64,000 bases of DNA from Plantago major (lineage: Eukaryota > Streptophyta > Magnoliopsida > Lamiales > Plantaginaceae): assembly GCA_026545765.1 (NCBI GenBank), contig CM048840.1, forward strand, positions 32,740,765 to 32,804,764, written 5' to 3'. A program made the position numbers and the translations under genes. Of this stretch, positions 11,855-21,900 are shown one piece after another (within the stretch, counting starts at the first letter, position 1; every line of letters starts with the position of its first letter). The notes under the pieces are model-generated. The model ran no database searches. It was given only the letters and a program-made list of their open reading frames with translations, and was not told where the DNA came from.

Positions 11855-14375
11855 ATGTCTTTAAGTGAAGCCCCAATTCTCAAGCCAGAGAATTATGAAA
11901 AATGGAAGAACAACATGATGCTCCACCTAGAAGCCATCAGTGACGAAATGATCGAAGTAATAAAGAATGGCCCAATAGTCATTCAACAACTCAAGCAAGT
12001 CATAGAGGTTTCTAATGGTAGAGACAGAGAACAAAGCGATGGGTCTTCACAGACAGATGCGTCAACCAGTGGGAGACCTGCCAGTCAAGTTATTTACGAA
12101 CCAAAGCCTAGAGAGCTCTGGACATCGGAAGATGCCAAGAGAAATCGACTGGATGGTCAGACTCGTAATATCATCATACGTTCTACTCCAGAGCACATAC
12201 AGTGTAAACTGTGGGGTGCAAAAAACGGCGAAAGTGGCCTGACAACTGATTGAAGAAATCTGTGCCGGCACTGGGAAAACAAAGGAAAATAAGTTCGAAG
12301 TCTTGAAGCTCAAATTCCAAAACTTTAAACAAGGTCCCACAGAGACTCTTGAAGAACTAGATTTCCGGTTTACAACACTTATGAGTGACATGGCTGCACT
12401 TGGTGAGAGTATTATATATACCCAGTGAGAAAAGATTAAGACTATTGTGAGAAGTCTAAATCATAACTGGGAACACACAAAGTTTTTCTACTTTAACCAA
12501 GGAATGCCAGATATCACTCTTGTGGAACTTTTCTCTCACCTTGCCACTGTTGACTATGAGACAACTCAAAGAGAACAAACCACCGAGAAGTTGCAGAATG
12601 TTGCTCTAGTTGCTCAAGGAACTTCTGAAAAGAAGAAAGGCAAGGAGGTGACTGAGGATGCTCTTGCTGTAAAGCAAATGGGAAAATATGCCAGTCGAGA
12701 AATTGAGAGAAGAAAAAGCCAAAGAGAAGCTGAAAAAGCATATATTCTCAAACTATCACCAGTACAAAAATATGCAAAGCTCGCTGAACAAGTCGGCTCA
12801 GAAAGCATCAAGTACTGAGGAAGCAGAAATCGGAAACGATATCTGTTTCTATTGTCAGAAACCTGATCATTTCAAGAAGGATTGCCCTGCCTTCAACAAA
12901 CTAAAGACAGGTGACAAGAAAGACAGAAGAATCTTCAAAAGAAGTCAGAGAGCTATGCTCACTGAAGAAAGGAAAAAGATTCAAATCCAACTGGATGCTC
13001 TAAATTTTGAGCCTGATTCTGAGGATGAGGATTCAGATGATTCCACACTGCCTTCCCCAGAAATGTGCGGTGTCTCTCATGAAGTAATTGACTTTGGTCA
13101 AAAGAAGAAAGAAGTGTGTGGAATGGCTGAAGAAATCTTTCCAGATATCTCCAACATTGAACCTTGTCTAATGGCTGATGAGGTAACACATACTTCCTGT
13201 TATACTTATGAAAGTGATGAAGAAGGAATCAAAGATCTGGAAAATCTCAGAAGAGAACTTGATCTCTACGAAAGAGAATTTCTAATGGTCCGAGCTAGAG
13301 CCGAAAACCTTGAAGAAGAAAAGAATTCTCTTGTAAAGGAAAATTCTCAAATAATCAAGATATCTAAGAAAAAGGATGCTGAAAATGCATTTCTCAAGGC
13401 TCAGATATCTGAGACCGAAAAGTCACATAAAGAAGCAATGGTCAATCTTCAAAAGAAATGTGAAGATCTTCTTTCTGAGAATAAGGAACTCAAAAAGAAA
13501 GAACTATCTTTTCAATCTTATGCCAAAGCTAGTGACACTCTTATTGAAGTACAATCTTATTTAAGAGATCCTTCAGAAAAGAGAGGACTTGGGCTGGACA
13601 CACACACAGACAGTTCCACCACTCTGAATAAGAGTAATGAAGGACGAACATTTGTCAGTGCTCAGCAAGGTGATTCCCAAACAATCTACAGTATCGGTTA
13701 GAAAGCTAAGATTGTTGACAACGGAAAGGCAGTTGCGACCAAGCCTTTGTGGGAAAAACAAGTCCAAAGGAAAACTGTTGGGAATGTCTCTAGAAAGAAA
13801 CATAACACTGAAAAGTGTAATCACCCACAGTGCTATATGTCTCAAAAAGGAAAAATTGCAGGAGCTGACAAATTCTCCTATGTCACATTTTCTGGAAAGA
13901 AAATAGATTATCCAGAGACTAGCAAAGCTGCTGAGAAAAGATCTCAGATAGCACCAGGTGCTCGGAATGGTATGGGCTATAAAGCCGTCGGGAAACAACT
14001 TGCTCGTGAGTACAAACAAGAGAAAGAACGATGGTTAAAGGCTAGAATTGCTCACAGCAATTATCGAAGTGGAAGATGAATCAAGCCACTGAAAATCTGA
14101 ATGCCAGGGCTAGAAGAAATCTGGCTAGGAAAGCTAAGTTTGCTGAGAAGCAGACTCAAAAACCTGACAGGTATCTGAAAGCACCAAATGGAGCACCAAG
14201 GAACACACCAAGGAAGAAAATAGTTCTTAATAACAATGATACTAATCATTTAACTAGAGTTCCTCCTTATGTTCCTGTTAGACAAAAGAATGTTCCTAAG
14301 AAATTCATTCAAAAATGGATTCCTACTGGAAGATTCTTTAGTCCAGATGGTTCCATTGTTGGTATGAGAACCTAA
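11855..14375 (+). pseudogene. gag: Copy B gag, disrupted
   Basis: The ATG at 11855 follows the leader. Order as in copy A: capsid-like N-terminus (ENYEKWKNNM ...), then the zinc knuckle CFYCQKPDHFKKDCP at about 12847-12891. An acidic and lysine-rich tail with a long coiled-coil-like segment (RRELDLYERE ... LLSENKELKKK) follows, then the basic end and the TAA at 14373-14375. Breaks: frameshift in an A-run near 12220, TGA at 12427-12429, frameshift near 12710, TAG at 13699-13701, TGA at 14077-14079. The gag end is tandemly duplicated (14100-14787). Its product would assemble particles and package RNA. Confidence 0.83.
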
Positions 14376-14787
14376 TCTCCTGTTTCCTGTTTTGTGCAGA
14401 ACACTCTAAAGACTAATTCAAAGTGGCATTTTGATAGTGGATGTGGGAAGCACAATGCCAGGGCTAGAAGAAATATGGCTAGGAAAGCTAAGTTTGCTGA
14501 GAAGCAGACTCAGAAACCTGGCAGGTATCTGAAAGCACCAAATGGAGCACCCAGGAACACACCAAGGAAGAAAATAGTTCTTAATAACAATGATACTAAT
14601 CATTTAACTAGAGTTCCTCCTTATGTTCCTGTTAGACAAAAGAATGTTCCTAAGAAATTCATTCAAAAATGGATTCCTACTGGAAGATTCTTTAGTCCAG
14701 ATGGTTCCATTGTTGGTATGAGAACCTAATCTCCTGTTTCCTATTTTGTGCAGAACACTCTAAAGACTAATTCAAAGTGGGAAGCAC
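14100..14787 (+). repeat. Tandem duplication at the gag-protease boundary of copy B
   Basis: Copy 1 is 14100-14453 (354 bp) and copy 2 is 14454-14787 (334 bp). Both encode the same basic gag end from NARARRN to SIVGMRT plus the TAA. Copy 2 lacks 20 bp present in copy 1, exactly the codons for the protease active site (HFDSGC). The deletion runs between short GTGG repeats. Copy 1 keeps the DSG but runs straight into the second gag tail. Confidence 0.88.
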
Positions 14788-17700
14788 ATGACAGGAAACA
14801 AAGCAAATCTGATTGACTACAAAAAGTGCAATGATGGACCAATTATCAGGTTTGCTGGAGGAGATGAAAATCCAACCATAGGTTTTGGCAATTTGAAGTT
14901 TGGAGCCCTTACAATCTCTGAAGTACTTCATGTAAAGGGATTGAAATATAATCTCCTAAGCATGAGTCAACTTGTAGACAAAGGGTACACTGTCAAGATC
15001 AAGTCAAAACTATGTAAAGTGATTGACAATGAGTCAAAGCAGACAGTCTTGGTTGCAAGGCGTAAAGGAAATCTTTATGTTGCTGATTGGGAATCCGCCA
15101 CAACCGAAGAATTTCTCATTGTGAGTCAATCTGGCCACACTAAAGAAAATTGGCTATGGCATAAAAGCACGAGTCACTTGAATTTCAAAACTCTGAATAA
15201 GCTAGCCAAGAAAGAGTTGGTGGATGGTTTACCCAAAATGGCATATAGAAAAGAAGGTGTATGCTCAGCTTGCCAAATGGGAAAACAATCCAAAACATCT
15301 TTCAAGTCTAAAACTAGACATTCCAGTGAAAGGCCACTGCAAATGTTACATATGGATCTGTTTGAATCCTTAGTAACTAGTTATGCAGGAAAGAAGTATG
15401 GTCTAGTTGTTGTTGATGATTACTCAAGATTCACTTGGGTTGTCTTTCTCAAACACAAATCTGATGCAATGATTGAGATACCTAACTTGCTGAATAAGCT
15501 CGAAGTCATGAAAAATGACAAGGTATCTGTAATCAGAACAGACCATGGTACTGAGTTTGTGAACCTGTACATCAAAGAGTTTTGTACCTGCAAAGTTATA
15601 CAACATCAACTATCTTCTGTAAGGACACCACAACAAAATGGTGTTGTTGAAAGAAAGAATAGGACCCTGAAAGAAGTAGCAAGAACAATGCTTGCTGACA
15701 CTGAAATAAGTGAAATCTATTTGGTTGAAGCTGTAAACACAGCATGCTACACTTAAAATAGATGTCTGATTAACAAACACCATGACAAAACTCCTTACGA
15801 GCTTTTCATTGGTAGACCCCCTAGTATCAAACATCTAAGGGTGTTTGGTTGCAGATGTTTCGTTCTTAACAATGGAAAAGAATACTTGAGAACATTTCAA
15901 TCAAAGGCAGATGAAGGAGTATTTCTTGGTTATTCTTTGAATAGCAAAGCCTACAGAATCTACAACAAAAGAATGCAAAAGATCGAAGAATCTGTTCATG
16001 TAGTGTTCTATGAAGTAAACAAGAAAGTACTCTTGAATGATGATCTCTCAGATATGTTCAAAGAACTAATGATTAAAGATTCTGAAAAAGGATCCTCAGA
16101 AGGAAACAATTCTATCATTCAAATAGAGGATGAGTCTGACGATGAAAAGCAACCTATGCTTAGTAACAACCAGATGACTCTAAGACAAGATGATGAATTT
16201 CCTATGAGAATTCCAGAAATGGAACAGGTTACTGAGAACCTTCATCACGAAAAGGTATCTGAAAATGAGATTGCTGAAATGCAAGATTCAGATATCTCTA
16301 ACACTGAAAGAGTGTCAGATATCCATGGCATTTCCCATGTGTCAGATATCTCAGATACTGCACAAGTATCTCATCAAGATCATATTGATTCACATTCAAA
16401 TCAAAATGATATTGATCCTACTAGTTCAAAACCCATTATGAAATGGATAAGAAATCGTCCTGAAATCATCCTGCAAACGATGTGATTGGTCCCATAGACC
16501 AAGGAGTAAGAACTAGAAGAGCAATCGCTGAAAATGCAAATTGTCTCTATGGATGTTTCATCTCAAACATTGAACCAAAAACTATTGAAGAAGCATTGAA
16601 GGATCAAGATTGGATCTCTGCAATGCAAGAAGAGTTTGATCAATTTGAGAGAAACAAAGTCTGGAAACTGGTTTCATTTATTAACAGAATATCCGTAATC
16701 GGAACCAAGTGGGTTTTCAGAAACAAAATGAATGAGTCTGGTGAAATACTAGAAACAAAGCTTGGTTGGTTGCCAAGGGATTCACCCAGACTGAAGGACT
16801 AGATTTTGATGAATCTTATGCACCAGTTGCAAGATTGGATGCAATAAGACTCTTTCTAGCCTTTGCAGCTCATAATGACTTTACAGTTTATCAAATGGAT
16901 GTCAAGAGTGCATTTCTAAATGGTGAACTTGTTGAGGAAGTCTATGTTGAGCAACCACCAGGTTTTGAAGTTTCCTCGGAAAGTAGGATGGTCTATAAAC
17001 TTCAGAAAGCTCTGTATGGGCTGAAACAAGCTTCAACAGCATGGTATGATACATTGGCCAAATACCTACTAAAAAGCGGTTTCAAGAAAGGAGATGTTGA
17101 TAAAACACTCTTCACACTGAACCATGATGGGAAACTACTTTTAGTTCAAATATATGTTGATGACATTATATTTGGATCTAAAGATAAACAACTTTGTGAA
17201 GACTTTGCTGAACTCATGAAATGTAAATTCGAGATGAGCATGATGGGAGAATTGAATTACTTCCTAGGGCTGCAAGTCAAGCAACTCAATGATGAAATAT
17301 TCATTAGTCAAACAAAGTATGCAAAGGACATGCTCAACAAGTTCAATCTAAAGCCTTCTGAAAAGAATGCTAAGATACCTATGAGCATTGGAACAAAAAT
17401 GACCTATACTGAATCTGACAAGAGTGTTGAAGAACACAAGTATAGGAAATTGATTGGGTCTCTACTATACCTCACTGCAAGTAGACCTGATATTCAATAT
17501 GCAGTTGGAGTGTGTGCTAGATTTCAGACAAATCCAATGCAATCACACTACAACATTGCTATGAAAATATTAAGGTATGTAAAGGGTACCGTAGAAGTTG
17601 GATTGTGGTATCCAAAAGACAGTGGATTGAGTTTGGTTGGCTATTCAGATGCTGACTATGCTGGATCATTGCTTGATAGAAAAAGCACCTCAGGAACTTG

Positions 17701-18106
17701 TCAATTTCTTGGTGCCAGATTGATATCATGGTTCAGCAAGAAATAAAACTCAATTGCTACATCTACCACAGAGGCTGAATATATTGCTGCTGGGTGTTGT
17801 GCTTCACAGATATTGTGGATACAACAACAACTCAGAGACTATGGACTCAATGAAGAGAAAACTCCCATTTTCTGTGACAACACAAGTGATATTGCCATAA
17901 CTCAGAATCCTAAGTTTCATGCTAGAACAAAGCACATTGATGTTAGACACCACTTCATCAGAGACCATGTTGAAAAAGGCAATATAGAGATACTCAAGAT
18001 TGGCACTGAAGACCAACTTGCAGATATCTTCACTAAGCCACTACAAGAAAGTAGATTCTTAGCCTTAAGACATAGTCTTGGACTAATGGAGCTACCTAAG
18101 AACTGA
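14730..18106 (+). pseudogene. pol: Copy B pol, disrupted and lacking the protease active site
   Basis: Integrase runs from 14788: the pre-integrase zinc region has LWHKSTSH (normally H-x3-H) and CSACQMGK. The core has MDLFES, DHGTEF and the glutamate of GVVERKN. RT: KWVFRNK, then [31 protein letters not shown] and YVDDIIFGS at about 17154. RNase H: SDADYAG, TSTTEAEYIA, ADIFTKPLQ, ending with TGA at 18104-18106. Breaks: TAA at 15754-15756 and TAA at 17744-17746 (both CAA in A), frameshifts near 16460 and 16750, and loss of the protease DSG. 16766-17746 is the longest intact stretch of RT/RNase H in the window. Confidence 0.9.
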
Positions 18107-18909
18107 AAAAGTTCAGATATCTGAAGAAGATATCAAAGGAGAGATAAAAGGAATCTGGAAAGGGTATCCAGAGAAGAGAAATCTGGAACGGGTATCCAGA
18201 GAAGAGGAATCTGGAACGGGTATCCAGAAACCAAAGACTAAAGGGTAAAATAGCTATTTAAAGATCTCTGAGACGGGTACTCAGATATCTAGATCACTCA
18301 GTGAGGGGTAACACAAAAGAGAATAGTACAACTATCTACAGTTAACTACTATCTTGAAATTTGAATTATTTCTATCTTTGTGAAAAACTTTGAAAAGACA
18401 ACAAGTATAAGATAGAATCAGATACAAACAGTGTTCTCATTCACACATATACGTGATTCAGATAGCTAATAGCCAAAATTCATTAAATGGGCACAATTAC
18501 AATTGTTGATTGTGATCATTGCTGAAGAAGCAATGGCGACCCTTGATGAATGGGCGATTGATCTTTACGGCAGAGATTAATTCTCTGAAAATAGTGGACT
18601 GTTGAAATTCAGACAGGGCCCACTATGCATTTAATGCCGAACAAGCTTTTACCCAAGCCTGTCTGCAATATACATATACTTACACACAAAATTAATTTGT
18701 ATGTATATGTCTGTTGAGATTACATTGCTATATATATAGGATTTTGGCAAAAGAATTCACTTTCGCCTAATCCAACATTCAGACTTGCACAAGAATAGCA
18801 AAATTCTTTCTTCAACCTCTGCAAATCTCTGTTAGTTTTTCTGCAAAGAATCACTAATCTCTCACCCAAATCTCTTTCAGATTTTCAAGCACTTGCACTA
18901 TATAAAGAG
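18107..18909 (+). other. Copy B spacer between pol and ORF3, with short tandem repeats and ORF3 leader
   Basis: 18140-18235 holds three tandem units of about 27 bp around GAATCTGGAACGGGTATCCAG. After a GATATCTAGATCACTCAGTGA block shared with A and D comes a conserved region, a TATA box at 18729 and a pyrimidine-rich leader to the ATG at 18910. No conserved open frame is present. Confidence 0.7.
18729..18738 (+). promoter_or_regulatory. Putative ORF3 promoter TATA box, copy B
   Basis: TATATATATA followed by GGATTTTGGCAAAAG, 181 bp before the ORF3 ATG. The block is conserved in copies A and D. Inferred, with no expression evidence. Confidence 0.5.
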
Positions 18910-21900
18910 ATGGCTCCAAAACGTGCTTCCACCCAGAAATCCCAAAATACTACCACTAGTACTGCTGAAAAGCAAGCACCAGAATTGGTAGTTGTAAACA
19001 ATCGATTGGTAGGAGACTTTAATCCCGATCATTGGACTTCAAATCACAGAATGATTTGGGGTGGTGCCATGATTGAGGAATACCTCACAGCTACTGTTGA
19101 AAATCAAGCCGATAGGAAGCTGATACTTGACATGCTTGAAAAGGTAAAAATCAAGGGTTTTCTATCAGCTCTTCCCAGTAGAATTTCTTCACTAGATGCG
19201 TTAGAATTCTATAACAACTCCAGGATTATATCATGTGTTTCTGAGGGCACTGAAATAGTGTCTATAAAAACAAAGGTCCAAGGAAAGGAAATCCTTCTGG
19301 ACTTAACAACTTTCTGCAAGTTGTTTGACCTTCAAAATCTTGGAAAGGATTTTGAAATAGACACCAAGGATGATGATCTCCTTGAAGGTGTAAAACAACT
19401 GTACAGTGATGTGTGTGATCTTGAGACATCAGATACACCCACTGATTTCAAGCTTGCTGACATCAGAACCAGACATCTGCTGGCTCACTGGGATGTGTTG
19501 GCATGCATTCTTCACAGATGCTTTGATGGTCTACAAGAAGGTGCTGACCAGATAAGCCAAGAACACTGGATGATGATGTTCTGGTTGCAACAACAAGATA
19601 AAAGGCTGGAAAACCCTTTCAATTGGGGAAAGTACGCCTTTATGAAGTTTGTGAAGAAGATTCAAGGCTTTGAGCCTAAAATCGCTAAGGGACTTGCTGA
19701 GTCAAAGACCACAGTAAGCTATGGTCTAAAGATATGCTACTTGCTGGAAAAGCTTGGCATTGAGCTCAGAGAGAAGGCTGACATAGCCAACAGCAACCTA
19801 CTCTACAAATATGAGTATACGAACATGATGAAAAAGATTACTGGATCTCAGAAAGGTTCCAAGAAGTGAAAGACTGAAGAGGTATCTGAGGGAAAGGTTG
19901 CGACCAAGAAGCCCAGAACTTCACGAAAGAAGTCTGCTGGCAAATCAGAAGGCACACCCATTGAGGTTGTCGATTCCCAGATACCTGCCGTTGCTGCAGA
20001 TGAACTCATCAATGAAGATGAACTCATCAATGCTGCAAAAGAGGTATCGACTACTGAACAAGTAGACTCAGCAAGAGAAAGTGCTTTTAGAAATGTTAAG
20101 ACTATTGCTGAAAGCCTTGCTGATGAACTTATCAATGCTGGTAAAGAAAGTAGTGACAAATACCAAGCCCTATCTACAGAAACCGCATGAATTATGGACC
20201 AATCAGTTCCTAATGCTGATGAAAGCTCTGACGATGAAGATGATGAATTAGTCATCTCTCAAGTCCTAGAGAAATCAAAAAGGGCTAAGGTTACTGAAAA
20301 AGTAACTGGTGTAGAGGTATCTGAAGAAGAACCTACACCACAGGTTGCTGAACAAGCACCTGACTCAAAGGTTGCTGAAGAAGCAACAGTGTCCAAGAAG
20401 CATATTGAAGATGCTTTGATGAGTGATAACTTAGTGTTGGAGGATACTGCCATTGCCTCAACACTCAACAGTCTGTCTCAAGCACAACAGCCAGATAAGG
20501 ATATTGTTGAAATGGTACTTGAGCTGCAGATACCATCATCTTTCATTGCTGAAGAAAATCCTGCAAAAGAGCAGGTTCCCCAACTCAATGAGAGGGATCA
20601 AACTGAGACATCTACTCAGAATGATCAACCAGGGGAGGCAACTGAGTTGCATACTCAGGAAAGGTCTGAAGTACCTGAAACTTCAAACAAAGAAGCTGAA
20701 ATGGAACAACGAGACAAAAACATTGAAGGGTCACAAGTTCCAGAGACCAATCAGCCTGACACTGCTCAGGTAGCTGAATGGTTTAACTCTCTACTTGTGA
20801 TAATTTGTGTTTATTAATCTTGTGAGTTAATAAAATTTCTTTGTTACAGGCTGAATTAGAAACACAAGAACAAGAGGAAGCTGGAAAGCTTGCCTCAGAG
20901 ACTGAGAAAGAGGCCACCACAACCTCACCTCTTGAGGAATCTGAGCCTGTGCCACAGGTGATAAAGAGTTCCTTAAGATGTTACTCTTCAGTTATATGTT
21001 AATACACTTGATTAATTAAGTGGATGTTTCTAATAGGCTCCAAATGAGAAAGAAGAAGATAAGGTAGAAATGCCAGAAAAGGACCCAGACCGTCAAGGTT
21101 TCTGAAGAAAATATCATTGAGCCTTCTAATGAGAAGGTATATAAAACTCAGTGACAAACATTCTTCATCATGGGTTATTGTAAATTCTTCTCTAATTACT
21201 CAATACTTTCTACTTACAGGCTCATTCAGAAGTAGAAGTGCTAGGGGAAAGAGTTGCGACATCCCCTGTACCCATGGAAATTGATGAAGCCCCCAAGGCA
21301 ACATCACCAAAAAGAACACCAGAAACTGAGAACGTTTTTGCGAAAAATGATTCTGAGCCTCCTGTTGAGCAAGTAAGTGGAAAACTCAGAAATCATTGAA
21401 GCTTAATTGCATAAATTCTTTCATGACAATTTCCTAAGTATTGTGATAATTTTAATTCTCAGGATCAAGCAGAAAGAAAGGTTGATGAGGACCAGACTTC
21501 CAAGTCTCCACCTCACAACAAGATATCTGAGGCACCCCCTGTCTCAGTTGTACAAGTCTCTGAGCCTGATGTACTCATTCAGGTAACTCAGAAACCTAAC
21601 TACACTCGTACTCAGATATCTATATAAGTTTTGAATCTAACTCAAAACTCTTTCTTTCAGGCTCAAACAAGTGCCACTAAGGTCCCTGATGATGAGAAAA
21701 AGGAACTGCTTCCTTTCTTCAAGGAACACACATTGCGCCAAAGCATCTGAAATGCTTTAAGAAATGGCAAAAGCTCCGATGCTCCGATCTTTCTGAGATC
21801 TTAAAGGTGACTGATCACCACACAAGGAGAGCACGAGCCCTTGACTTGGAAAACTACGTCCATACAATGTTCCCCACTGAACAATACTCTTTCGGAACAT

